Shown here in pieces: positions 23,404 to 35,683 of a stretch of 64,000 bases of DNA (positions within the stretch are counted from its first letter, which is position 1; each line of letters starts with the position of its first letter). The notes under the pieces were generated by a model. That model saw only the letters and a list, made by a program, of their open reading frames with translations. It was not told the DNA's origin and made no database searches. Source of the stretch: Apostichopus japonicus (taxonomy: Eukaryota > Echinodermata > Holothuroidea > Aspidochirotida > Stichopodidae); NCBI RefSeq assembly GCF_037975245.1, contig NC_092563.1, forward strand, positions 17,473,594-17,537,593. The letters run 5' to 3'. Made by a program: the position numbers and the translations under genes.

Positions 23404-24406
23404 GATTTAATGATCATTTTAATTGATCAAGCTCTCTTTGGACCGGGCACGGCGCATTATGGTACTCTTCTACAATGTCCTTAGAGTTTATGTTAACCAT
23501 CGGTTTGGTGATCCAAGGATTGCTGCATGGATTAGGGCCCAAAGCTTTTTCGTGGTCCCGTTGCACTCATTGAAGAAGTAATAATTTAGTGGTCATTTAA
23601 ATTGGTCAAGCTCTCTTTGGACCGGGCACGACGCATTATGGTACTCTTCTACAATGTCCTTAGAGTTCATGTTAACCAGCGGTTTGGTGATCCAAGGCGT
23701 GCAGCATGGATTAGGGCCCAAAGCTTTTTCGTGGTCCCGTTACACTCATTAAAGAAGTAATGATTTAATGGTCATTTAAATTGGTCAAGCTCTCTTTGGA
23801 CCGGGCACGGCGCATTATGGTACTCTTCTACAATGTCCTTAGAGTTTATGTTAACCATCGGTTTGGTGATCCAAGGATTGCTGCATGGATTAGGGTCTAA
23901 AGCTTTTTCGTGGTCCCGTTATACACTCATTAGAGAAGTAATGATTTAGTGGTCATTTAAATTGGTTAAGCCTCTTTGGACCGGGCATGACGCATTATGG
24001 TACCCTTCTACAATGTCTTTAGAGTTCCTATGACCCATTGGTTGGGTGGTCCAAGGCGTGCTGGTTTTGATTAGGGCCCAAATGTTTTTATTTCAGTTCC
24101 CGTTACATTCATTTAAAAAATTGTTAATTTAGTGGTCATTTTATTTGGTCAAGCACTCTTTGGACCGGGCAAGACGCATTATAGTATCCTTCTACAATGT
24201 GTTAAGAATTCATATGACCCATTGGTTGGGTGGTCCAAGTCGTGCTAGTCTTGATTACGGCCTAAAGTGATTATTCTCAGGTCCCGGTACATTAATTTAA
24301 GAACTGATGAAGTAGTGGTCATTTTAGTCAAGAACTATTTGGACCGGGCAAGATGCATTATAGTACCCTTCTACATAGTCATTAGAGTTCATATGACCCA
24401 TAGATA
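23404..24406. repeat. ~180-bp tandem repeat array, right part
   Basis: Units start at 23,433, 23,612, 23,791, 23,971, 24,155 and 24,334 (periods 179-184 bp), each with a CTCTTTGGACCGGGCA-type landmark. Joined across the transposon to 12,218, spacing is about 192 bp, roughly one period, so excision would restore the array. It ends in the middle of a unit at CATATGACCCATAG. Confidence 0.9.
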
Positions 24407-24602
24407 AACCTCTTTCCACGACCAAATGTTGAACATCTTTTAGGAAAGCTTTTGTCTTGCCAGAGGTGTTACGTCGATACCATTGTCGAATACGTAACTG
24501 AATAGGTAGCAGTTACTTATTCGCGAATATCGAACGAGGAACGGGGAATAAGTATCTAACTTCACACCGGTCAATTAAGCTAAGGAGCGCGAATTATGAT
24601 CT

Positions 24603-24640
24603 GTATATAAAGCTCACGAAAAGTTGCACGAGCAGTTCGC
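24603..24640 (+). promoter_or_regulatory. Possible TATA-containing core promoter
   Basis: A TATATAAAG box near 24,603 is followed about 25-30 bp downstream by GC-richer sequence that could hold a start site. No coding exon follows within a few hundred bases, so any transcript would be non-coding or have a long 5' UTR. Weak, motif-only evidence. Confidence 0.2.
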
Positions 24641-25070
24641 TTCCTGGCAGCCGTTGGCTAACAATTCATGCGTAATTGTAATTTGTAGCCTATTCTGTAC
24701 GGGTAGTAACTGCCAACGAATTTGAATGCCGGAGGTTGTTCATTAGTTTTGTGGAGCAAGTTAGTACTTCACATTGTTTGAATCAGAGAGCGTGAGAAAT
24801 TAGGCTAGCCTATCATATAATTAATAGCATCGCTTAGGCCTAACGATAGGCTAGCTCACGTAGGCACTGGCGTCTATAGTAAGTTGGAATGGTAACCTAG
24901 GCCTATGCCTAACATGATATTCACTAGACAATTTACGTAAGTAAAGTAAGTCACTTTATATCTTCCGACAAAATACTACTACTAGACCTAGCTGGTTGGG
25001 CCTAATTACTTTCTGGTTAAGGCTAGTACAGTTAGCGTAGGCCTAACTTAATTAATTGGCCGTGGCTATT
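24641..25070. other. Non-coding intergenic sequence
   Basis: AT-rich with scattered AGGCCTA motifs. I see no gene, exon or repeat boundary in it. Confidence 0.4.
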
Positions 25071-25078
25071 CTTACGAC

Positions 25079-25670
25079 GGGTCATACTAATTAGCGTCAA
25101 CAGGCCGATTTCAAGACAACTCAAGACAACAAGTTTAAAATACCATCAAATACAATGGATGTAATCAGAGTATATCTGGAAACACGTTAAAAACTGACTG
25201 GAACCAGCGTGCATACATATTTTTCACGGGAAAAAACGTTTTTGTTGTAAAAATCATCAAGTTTCTCCGTCCGTAGAAGTGGACGACGTGATGCTAATGC
25301 GCTTGCGCAATGACATTCGACCGCACCATTACACTACAGATAAGTGCAATTTTTAGGTCGAGAATGGCGCTCAAACACTCGTGTCAATGTCTTTACAAGA
25401 CGTCAAAAGTAAAATAAGCAAAGACATACAGAATAAAATACACGGAGAGAATAATAAAACCATGTCTTCCAATTCTACGGATGGAGAAAGTTGACTACTT
25501 TTACGAAAAACACATTTTTTCCCATGAAAAATATGTATGCACGATACTTTCAGTCAGTTTTAAACGTGTTTCCAGATACACTTTGATTACAACCATTGTA
25601 TTTGATGGTATTTAGTTTGTTGTCTTGAGTTGTCGTGAAATCGGCCTGTTGACGCTAATTAGTATGACCG
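25079..25670. mobile_element. 592-bp palindromic (foldback-type) element with ~200-bp inverted repeats
   Basis: The left arm starts GGGTCATACTAATTAGCG and the right arm ends CGCTAATTAGTATGACCG. Arm similarity continues for about 200 bp, through the shared CAACAGGCCGATTTCA and ATACCATCAAATACAATGG blocks. The flanks are CTTACGAC on both sides (25,071-25,078 and 25,671-25,678), a perfect 8-bp target duplication. The non-palindromic centre is about 190 bp and non-coding. It is a MITE/foldback element needing a transposase in trans. Confidence 0.9.
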
Positions 25671-25679
25671 CTTACGACT

Positions 25680-27904
25680 AGTCGTTACAATAATTTATAA
25701 ACTATTCTTATTTTCCTTCATACTATCACAACTTTCTATAATAATAATATTATAACATGTTATTTGTTAATACTCTACGTCGACTGTGTTCTACTTGATT
25801 GCTTAAAGAACTCATATACCTAAACAAGGAAACATGACACCTTTCTCCCTTAAATCTTTCCCTACAGTTATTCCACTTACAACATCTATTCTTTCCACAT
25901 AGTCTAGCCAATATGCCTCCCATGAAAAACCTTAGTTAACTCCACTGAAAATGTTAATTTCCTATGAAACGTACTTGACTCCCCTATGATGAAGGGAAAG
26001 TAAGTTACTCAACTTTTTAGTGGGAGGAAAATAATGTTGTTAGGGGAGGGAACAAATGGCCCCAGGCTAGGCCTACCACCAAATGAAAATGGGAAAACCT
26101 AGGCTAGCATACCAAAGCAGAGGCTAGATAGAGATCAGGACGAACTAGCTTATCCTAGGCTTGTTATACAAGCAACGGTACTTTGTAAAATGAAATTCTC
26201 AAGCAATTAGGCCTAGCTCTGTGGTCTAATTGATGTTGGTGATGGTTCAAATATGGAGAAACCTCTCCATGCAAACTGATGTTACCTAGCGTAGGCAACT
26301 AAATTGATATATTTGATCAACTAGCATAATTTTGATCTGAAGCTAGGCTGAACAGTATTGGTCCAACTCTCGGCATATCTTTATCAGATCATAGACTTCT
26401 TTGATGCCTAAGGCTTGATTTTATAGTCGGCAGAACTGTTTCACTGAAACTTTGATTATTATTAAACCGAATTCAAACTTTGCTAAGTCGACCTCTTATT
26501 GTTGAGTCATTGTCTTTAATTTGGTTTTTAATTTGAAAACATTAATTAAGTTGTGAGGAACACAGCTCATGGTAAACACATATTAAGACTATTGAGAGAT
26601 AAGTACAATATATAGTATCTCTGTCCTTGTTTATATAGAATATTATTACGCAGGTGCTAGAAGTCATGGAAGCACATGAGGGTTTACCATGAATATACCA
26701 ATATGTTGTTCGTACACGTGTAAGGCCGAAAAGCCAGTTTTCATCTTTGCTAAGTGTACATGTTGTAGCTTAAGTGTCAGTCCTTATTTCACTTGTCAAG
26801 TTTCTTGTTTCAAGAATGATGTTTATTTCAGAAATTTTTCAATTTTCCAGTTACTCATGAATGTGCTTGCTAAGTTTGTTTAAACTAGTACATGCTCTCA
26901 AAAATTGTTTGGCTGATGAAATGTTCTCAAAATTGTGTTCAATTCATTCCTTACTATTGGCTTGACCGTTATAGTGAACAATGTACATCAAAGGAAGTTT
27001 TGGCATTTTGTGAAGTATATACTCCATATGTAGGTTTGATAGCAATGTCTAGTAAGGTTCATTAATAAGTCATATATTGCAAATATTAAAAATAAACAGG
27101 CACTTAGTAAAAAAAAGAGGTACAGTTTATTCATGTTTCTAAACATTCATCGGAAAGGTAGATCTGCATATGCAAACTGGAAGATGTTCTTATGTAAAAC
27201 TACTAAAAATATTACTAAAATTTATTTCACACCATAGGTATATATATACATATTGCTTTTGAATTTGTCTTTACAGCATTGCATTGGCCACACTGATTCA
27301 CAAGAAGACTCCATGAACTGACTAACATCCTGCTGGAGGTCTGAGACATTGAAGATTCTGTAATGCTTCCATTTGGGTATGCAGTTTACTATAGTAACAC
27401 AGAAATATTTAAGCTCTGGTATTTGTTTCGTTTATTTCTGCCGTTAAACCACAATGATGTACATTTGTTTATACATAGTTATATCAATGAGGCCGCAGTC
27501 AGGGTTGTTTAGGTAGTCAGGGGGAGGGAGGAAGGGAGGGAGTGGATAAAAATGAGTCTAGGTGCAATATCTACAGTATCTGCTTTCCAATGTATGAAAT
27601 CTTATCTTTTACAGTACTGTCTCAGGTGAAAGAGGAAGATGAAGAAAATGTCAGGAAAATTGTGAGTCTTGGATGTCTGTAATGAAGCTGGATCAGGTTT
27701 AGAACAAGTGGTTGAAAGATCATAAACTCCACCAAAAATGAGAAGATCCTTCAAGCATGTCCTCTACAGAGAGATCTGGAAGTGTTATCTTGAGGTGATT
27801 TAACAGAAATTGGAGAAAAAGTAAGATTCAAGGGAAACATCAGTGTGAGTCAGTATCATGAACATCAGTCTTGTCCTCTCAACAGTTGATTGTTGTCAAG
27901 ATCA
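25680..27904. other. Non-coding intergenic sequence
   Basis: AT-rich, with no reading frame that looks coding and no splice-consistent exon set. Isolated acceptor/donor-like motifs near 27,273 and 27,615 do not enclose open frames; a spliced non-coding transcript cannot be excluded. Confidence 0.4.
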
Positions 27905-28370
27905 GTGCTAAATGTAGGAGACGCGGTGCCTTAGCCTGTTGGAAGCAGTCGGTATTTGGTGTTGTCTGTTTTTGTGCTTAATGTAGGAGACACAGTGCCT
28001 TAGCCTATTGGAACCAGTCGGTATTTGGTGCATGTTGTCTGTTTTTGTGCTAAACCTACGAGACACTGTGCCTTAGCCTATTGGAACCAGTGGGTATTTG
28101 GTGTGGTCTGTTTCGTGATAAATTGAAGAGGAGTGCTGTGATAATTTTTTGGTATTAGTGTGGTGTGTTTGTATTAAATTTATAAGGTTTGCCTTAGTTT
28201 ATTGATATGAGTTGCTAACTAGTGTGGTCTGTTTTGTGCTAAATTAATGAAACCCGGTGCCTTAGTCATTTTGTAGTTAGTAATTTGGTTGTCTTAAATT
28301 GATGATTGTTGCCTTAGATTGTTGGAAAGAGTTGCCAATTAGTGTGGTCTGGGTTGTGGTAAATTAAAAA
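27905..28370. repeat. Degenerate ~70-bp tandem repeat
   Basis: Repeated GTGCCTTAGCCTRTTGGAA blocks at about 27,926, 27,995 and 28,068, each followed by GGTATTTGGTG and a GTCTGTTTTGTGCTAAA block. More decayed copies lie at about 28,191, 28,256 and 28,310. Spacing is 66-73 bp for well-kept neighbours. Confidence 0.7.
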
Positions 28371-29014
28371 GGCAGAAAGATCAGAAAACTCAAAGATGAG
28401 CTGATTTGATGGAAAAACACCAGCTAAGCTGGAAAGCTGCAATATACAGTCAAGGTTAGTCATAAGAAGGAAAGGTTCCTAAAAATGTAATAAATATTTA
28501 CTTATGTTTCCACCAGTAAAGTTTCAATCACAGCCTAAACTTTGTTGGAATTAGTTGCTTATTAGTGTTTAATGTATTGTGCTAAAATGTACGAGACTTA
28601 CTTTGAAGAAAATTGGCTAACTTCTTTTGCATTCCTCTCCTTTTATTAGGGATCTGAGGATTATGTTGGTCAACAGTTAGCTTTTTGACATAGCGCCACC
28701 CCATCATCCATCACTCTATTACTTACCCGCCATTTAAAAAACGTATGCGTCCTTGGATACCAACACAACGCTACCGAGTACACTTTCGATTCATAGTGTG
28801 TCTCTTCAAAAGGAGTTCCTATTCTTTCCGTCTGCCGTCTTAGGCTGGAGACTAATTCTTTCTGGTAAGTGAAGTCTATGATCAATTTCATTGTATAGAA
28901 GCCATTTAACACCCGTAGGGAGGGGCTGTTTTGCCAATATGACAACCCCTTACCCACCTCTAACCGCCCCCCTAGTCGAAAACCTAAACCTCTCTGATTT
29001 TGGCATAGACATTA

Positions 29015-30973
29015 ATGTCTGGATCCCTGTACAAAAATAGCAGAAAAAGACGAAGTCCAAACTCCGTTGAAAGAAACCCATCTCCTAACTCCAAACCAAC
29101 CACCAAAAAGTCCGCTCAAGCAATCACTGTATCAGGAATCTTACCAGAACTATCAAAAACCCAATAACACTTGCTGAACTAATCAATGAAGAAAAACCAA
29201 ATACCATGATCTCAAATATAAACCGTCTTCGTAGCAACAACATCCTAATCACCCCATGACCCTAAATCTGCAAGTATCCTCCTGAAACCATGGACTAAGC
29301 TAGGCAACCCCAAACCAAGAATCCCTCGAAAAGTAGGACAAAGAAACTTCTCTGTAGTACCCTCATAAACCCTGAAATTCAAATCAAAGATATTGAACAA
29401 GAACTCAAAGACCAAGAATACACCCCCAATACAACTTAAAGACTCATTAGTCATGCCACAAACAATCCAACTTGGAAAGTAAAAATAACATTTGAAGAAC
29501 AAGAACCTCAACAATCCCTAATCAAACAAGGTTTCTATTTAGGATACTATAAACACAAAACAAGAATACCACGAACCCCTTCAAATCACTCAATGTTTCA
29601 AATGTCAACTTTTTGGACACACCCACCATACTTGCAAAAATCAAACCAGATGTCTCAGATATGGCGAAAACCACAGAGTTGAAGACTGTCCCGAACCAAA
29701 AGAAAACACAAAATGTGCCAATTGATCAGGGACTCATGCCGCCCTTTACAAAGGATGCCCAAAATTTAAAGAAGCTAAAACTGAAGCTAATAACAAACAA
29801 CAAGAACAAAGAACCTACGCGAATGTAACCAAATCGACCCCTAAAATTGAAATAAGAAATAAAATCGCCACTGAAGAAAAACTTAATATCGCAACCTTTG
29901 TAATTGAATTAGTACAATACACCTTCCAAAAAGCCGACAGTAATATTAAATCCGACGACCTTGCCAGTTACGCCACTAAAACACTAGCACTAGCACTAAA
30001 ACACCTAAACTTAAATATCCCAGAAACTGTAATTATGGAACATCTCCACCAACGTTCAATATTTAGCCCTCCTCAATCACCTACATGACAAGCACACTCC
30101 CTCCTTCGGTCGAGTTCCTCCACCTAAACATCAACAGTATCCTTCCAAAATTAAGCCTCCTACTTAGTATATTCACCAACCACTCCCCGGATATCATTTC
30201 GTTAAACGAAACTAAACTAAATACAAATTCCCACCTTAGCATCCCTGGTTACCAAACTTTCAGACACGATATCTCTCGGTCTATGGGAGGAGTACTTATT
30301 GCTGAAAAAACAACCTCAAAGCCACCCTCCTCCCAAACCCAACCCAAACAAACAATTGAAATTGTACTGGAAAGAGACAATAAACCTCTCCACATTATTG
30401 GCTTTTATAGTCCCCAAATGAGCCCATATCCACAATAAAAATAAGTTCTAATAAAAATACAATACTACTAGGAGATCTAAATGCCCACCACATCATTTTT
30501 GGTTGCACCAAAATATCTGAAAATGGCATACCCCTATTAGAAATATGTGATAAACACAACTTAACAATAATTAACCAAAATACCAAAACTAGGATAAACC
30601 CGATAAACAATAATACTGAACTACTTGACTACGCCATAACCTCAAACCACCTGCAACTAAAACTCATTCTATTCAAATCCTAGAAGATGACCTAATCAGT
30701 GACCATTTTCCACTCCTTTTTGAGCTAGACATAAACCTCAGTCGCATCCAAAATAACGAATTAATGTATAATTACAATAAAACAGACTAGACATCATTTA
30801 AAAAGGAACTCGTAGCAAACAACACTATCCCCAATTACCACAACAACAAGCTAAATTACATCGGCATATATAGTGACAGCATTGCCCAACATATCTTCAA
30901 TACCTTCAAAAACACTGCCCCTTAAAAACAAAACAGAAACCGAAAACTAAATAGGAATATTCTTACACTAATT
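29015..30973 (+). pseudogene. Decayed Jockey-like LINE, 5' part: ORF1 and endonuclease
   Basis: ORF1 probably starts at the ATG at 29,015 (Ser/Arg/Lys-rich N-terminus) but is broken by stops and frameshifts. At about 29,590-29,770 it encodes three gag-like zinc knuckles (CFKCQLFGHTHHTC, then CLRY.., then CANC). ORF2 begins near 30,085 with an APE-type endonuclease: LHLNINSILPKLSLL, then SLNETKLN with the catalytic Glu. After a frame change, LLGDLNAHHIIFGC follows near 30,466. Zinc-knuckle ORF1 plus APE endonuclease is typical of the Jockey/I groups. The frame is then interrupted at about 30,974 by foreign sequence and resumes at about 33,225. Confidence 0.85.
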
Positions 30974-33224
30974 AATGTTGTAAAGCGATATTTGGGGGCC
31001 TGGAGGGGCGACCTTGGGTGGAACGAGTCAAGCAAATGACAACAGAAAACCGTCCAAGTAGTTTAGCTGCAATATATTCCTCACAAACGGCACGAGCAGT
31101 AATGGGAAAGGAAAGGAACAGAAACGAGCAGAGCAGAGCAGCCCCTAAACAAAATAAAATGAAATGAAACATAAATAAACAAAATACAATATGATTCCCT
31201 TGCAATTTAACCCAGCTAACTATTTTCCTCCAACACTCTGTAAGGGTAAAGAAATAGTACAGTAGTCAATCTTCAAGTGAAATATTATCCCAAAACACTA
31301 GATTGTATTATAACCCCACCATTGTCACTACTTGGCATCCCTTCAGACTGATTTAGACTAGGTGAAAGCAAAATACATAACACTCACATCCTAATAGTCA
31401 CAAGTGAGGAATACAAGAACCTATACACGACTGGATCATGCCCCTTTAATATGAATGTCAAGTTATGATGAATACAAACATGAATACTTAAGCAATTAAC
31501 AACTCTGCCTTCATTTTAATCACTATAGTCATCAACAGAAATCTTTGAATACGGTTATCCCTTCATGTGAAATGAAATTCTATACACAAATTTGTATCAG
31601 TACTACATAATGCTTTAAGGTAATCTTTGAATGATGAGAACCCATGAGCAACTCCATTAATTACAATTAAGCTTAACAAGTTAAATGAGATCAAAAATAC
31701 AATTACAGTAAGCCCTGACATGATACTCTCAACTCACCGGACCACAATCAGGTAAACTACTTTAAGGTAGATACATTACACCGAGACACATCGTCTACGA
31801 ACCCTCTGAATGATCAGGAACCTACAATGGAATTACATAATAACCAACAGTTGTACTAACCATTTACACAACCTGCAGTCCTGTCAACAGTAATAACTAA
31901 CAAGCTGTGTCGAAATTGTGACAGAAATAATACAGTAACAATCAAGAAAATAAAGAACAATCAAAATACAATTAAAGGAGTAGTAACAGAATAGAAGTAA
32001 CAGCAGTTCATGCAAATCCTAACACAACGCCCCTATGCTGCTCCAACTAGCACAAGAGTGTTACAGAAAATGTAGTTCCACTATACTGCTTTAATGCTGG
32101 CATGATAGACCAAGATACCATTGTATTGATTAATAACAAAGGGCCACACTGTACAGAACTAACTTTCTAGTGCACTGCCCAGAAACAAATAACGCTTATA
32201 TCTAACTCAACATAGATCAATATACAGAAATTATGAATAAAGCCAAACACTGTAAGATCTACAATATTTACTATACCAGGATTAGGAAAAGAGTTAACAC
32301 TATAGGTACAATACTGTGAAACTAACTTTTAAAGGTACACACACTTCCTCTTACACTTTGAGATCTCCCTCACATTAAACATCAGAATGTAGATGTATAG
32401 ACACATATGTACACATAATTGGCAGTTACTGACTCTTTAATCTTTCTATAGAACTAGGAAATAGCTTACTGGTGACACCACACTATGAGTCAGCCATGCA
32501 GTTACCATAGTCATCTCAACCATGAGCCTTCAATATACTCTTTTTAAAATCCAGAACTAAACTCTTCTCCCAAAATACTAGTGTTAACAATTAAATATAC
32601 AGTTTGATGACTGAATGCACTCTGATGGAGTGATTATCCTTAACATTCTCTTTAAGTAAATATATCACTTTAAGGCATTGTACCACAGCCTTACCCTGCA
32701 CAATACACCATGCCATGCAATATAGCACAGGCTAGCCTTATTTAACAGTAAGAGTAAGTTAGATTATAAATAGTCACAATTCTAATTAATTAACCAAAAT
32801 ACTGTTAATGAAATAAAATACAGTCTCCCACAAGGATGGCAATTAAAACTATACTTTTACTCAACTTCTTGAATCATTCTCAATCATGACTTCTCCAATG
32901 CAAAATAAATGGTGAAGTTATGAACAAAGGAAATGGGAGCACATGTTCCCCAACCTACTGATACTGATCTCCTTAGAAACAGTGAGAAAAAGTACAAATA
33001 CATATGCATCATCTGAAAAGTAACCAATCAAGATTTAACTCTGGTTTACACAATCCACTAAGGGGTACAGTTTTGTGGCAAGAGGCACCTGTCATGATGA
33101 GTCACATCTTGTTTATAAACTTCTCTAAGAGGAGCTCTGTCTCTAGGCATGGTGCTCTAAGAGAGGCCAGTAGAAACTTACCAAGGCAGGCCAATTTGGA
33201 AAATATCCAAAACTACACATTACT
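30974..33224. mobile_element. ~2.25-kb insertion splitting the LINE, unclassified
   Basis: LINE-like coding sequence stops at ...ILTLIN before 30,974 and resumes at LLHQLRRRLHRTY at about 33,225. The intervening DNA starts TGTTGTAAAGCG and ends near CTACACA, that is TG...CA, so it could be a long solo LTR. I find no internal repeat of its ends, no convincing target duplication and no real coding frame. It is AT-rich throughout, apart from the first 250 bp. The exact ends are uncertain by several bases. Confidence 0.5.
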
Positions 33225-35476
33225 ACATCAACTCAGACGTCGCCTACATAGAACCTATATGATCCCCCCCCCCAAAAAAAAACCCAAAAACACTTTTGGA
33301 AATTTTTTTAAAAATATCATAAACCCATAACAACCCAAACACAGGTAATACAGACCAATGCCTTAGAGATAAAGTAGGTAACCTGATCACAAAAACTTAA
33401 GACCAAATAAAGCTTATTGAATCGTACTTGAAAACTATATTCAATATCTTAGGTGGCCCTCCATACGATAACAGATTCCAACACGAAAAAGACCGTACAA
33501 TTATCTGTAATGCAACCAGCTTTATCCCTGACTTCTAAGGGGGTCTCAACAAAAACATCCCTCTACTCAAAGAAATAGATATAAACAATTGGTATAGTGC
33601 CACTAAGTATGCAAAAATGCCTCCTCCCCTGGTCATGACAACATAAATGACCTAATGCTAAAAGATTCCCCTCCGTCGGCCTCCGATATTCATTAATTCT
33701 CATATTTTCCCATTATTAAACGAACTCCTTATTTCCAAACCCTGTGGAAATCCGCCAAAATGATTTTAATACCGAAACTATTGTAAAGACACACCAAAAT
33801 TCAAAACTATCAACCAGTTAGTCTCCTGCCAGCCTTAGGTAAGATTTTCGAAAGAATTATAGAAAGCTGCACCAGAACCAACCTAGAGCAAAATAGTCAC
33901 TTAGCCCGTATCAATCAGGCTAATTCCGTGCACACAAATCTACAATAAACCAAACTTTCCGCCTTTCCGAAGAAATTCGCATCGGCTTCATAAAAAAACA
34001 TGATACCACTGCCCTCTTCCTTGATACCGAGAAGGCGTTCGACAAAACTTGGCACAACGGCATAAGAATTTAACTACTTAACTTTAATCTCTCCTCCAAT
34101 AACACCAGACTTCTTTCCTCTTTCCTTAGTGAGCGCAATGCAAAAATATGCTACAAAAACAAACAATCAAAACCTATTCCACTTCGTGCAGGTACTCCAC
34201 AGGGCACTGTTCTCAGCCCCCTCCCCTACACCCTATTTGTTAATGATTTGAACATCCCCCCTATCTAAATGCAACTATAGTCAGTACACTGACGACATAG
34301 CCATTTGGAGCACCAGTAAAAATATCTATATGACGGAACTAAATATTAAAAAAGCAATTACACATCTCGAAAATTGGTGCTCAATGTGGAGAACAAAAAT
34401 AAATCCCTCAAAATCTAACTTAGCCAATTTCTCCATAATAAACTCAAAATACCAACACCATATTTCCAAAATTAATCTTTCAACACCTCAATGACTGCTA
34501 CTCCTAATGCAACCTTCCTCGGTACCACTTTCGATAGCAAATTATCGTTTAATCTACATTGTAACAGAACTGCAGGACGCTGCTGGTCCCAACTTAAATC
34601 CATTCAAATCCTCTCACACAAATGTAACTTCTCTCCAAAAACCATTATCCAAATCTATAAAACCAAAGTAAAACCGATTCTCAGTTACGGGAGCATCTCC
34701 CTGCTTACCATCTCTAATCCCAATAAACAAATTTTAAACAGAATCCACCCCACAGCTTATCGACTTGCACTCAAAATCCCTACCTATATTGCTACTTTGT
34801 ACGTTCTCCGTGCAGGAAACACAATAAAATTTACTTTCACCCGACTTGAAGAATTCAACACCAACTTATACAAAAACAACCTCAAGAACGACCCTTTGAT
34901 TGAAGACCTCCCCCTGAAATACAAAGTCGCAACAACTCACTGCTCAAAAACCAAACCCTTTCTGTATTCACAATTGTTACTACTTTAAGTCTCATTCCAT
35001 TAAAAAAATCCTTTCCTAAATGGGTCTAGGCCCCAACTCCAAGTATACTATATATACAGAACAAAACAAACAACTCCAACAATGACCGATTGATTAAAAC
35101 ATAAAGTAGCAACCACTCCCTTACCAAACAATAGAAACCACAACCACTCCCTACCCAAACAATAGAAACCACTCCGTCTCCACAATCCTCAGAACTTAGA
35201 AATTCCTCTCCTTTAGAAATCCCTCCCTAATTGGCTCTTCGACTCCGACCTCGGGTATGATTATGGCTATCCTGTCCAATGTAAATATATAAGACTTCAT
35301 TTACAAGCAATTCCCTGACTGAACGTAGACAACTTTTCCAAGAAAAAAAAAATGTCTAAAAACAAACTTATTATCCCCTGTAGGACCTCTCGCCAGGTCG
35401 ACCAGGGGTTAAACTCCTTTTGATTCGATATCGACAACAACAAAAACAAAACTTTCACTCAAATTAAAAAAAAAGG
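33225..35476 (+). pseudogene. Decayed Jockey-like LINE, 3' part: reverse transcriptase and tail
   Basis: Conceptual reading across frameshifts gives non-LTR reverse transcriptase blocks in order. YQPVSLLPALGKIFERIIE lies near 33,810. RAGTPQGTVLSP lies near 34,190. The catalytic box YTDDIAIWS lies near 34,285, followed by ENWCSMWRTKINPSKS. The next segment, 34,491-34,988, is still open for 165 codons (the region after the palm). Multiple stops make it non-functional. The 3' end is an A-rich tail near 35,465-35,476. A separate scrap of the same family lies at about 43,927-44,047. Confidence 0.85.
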
Positions 35477-35683
35477 TAACTAATTCATTTATTTCATTTC
35501 ATTTATTTATTTTTGTTCTATCTTAACATAAGTATGACGTATGACATAGAAGGAGATAAGAAACAAAACTTGTGAAAGGAAGTGTACTAAAAAACCCTTT
35601 AGGGCTTGTCGGATAGTGACACTCCCTAAAAAACTGAATGTGGAAGACATCATGATTAGATTTTGGTTTCATTTAATTGATAG

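Noticed and set aside
27905-28370. CRISPR-like repeat-spacer pattern
   Set aside because: The repeats are degenerate, spacers are themselves similar and the genome is eukaryotic; it is a decayed tandem repeat.
30972-31205. 77-codon minus-strand frame with hydrophobic N-terminus
   Set aside because: Lies at the end of the insertion in the LINE; ends abruptly at the junction and matches no known protein.
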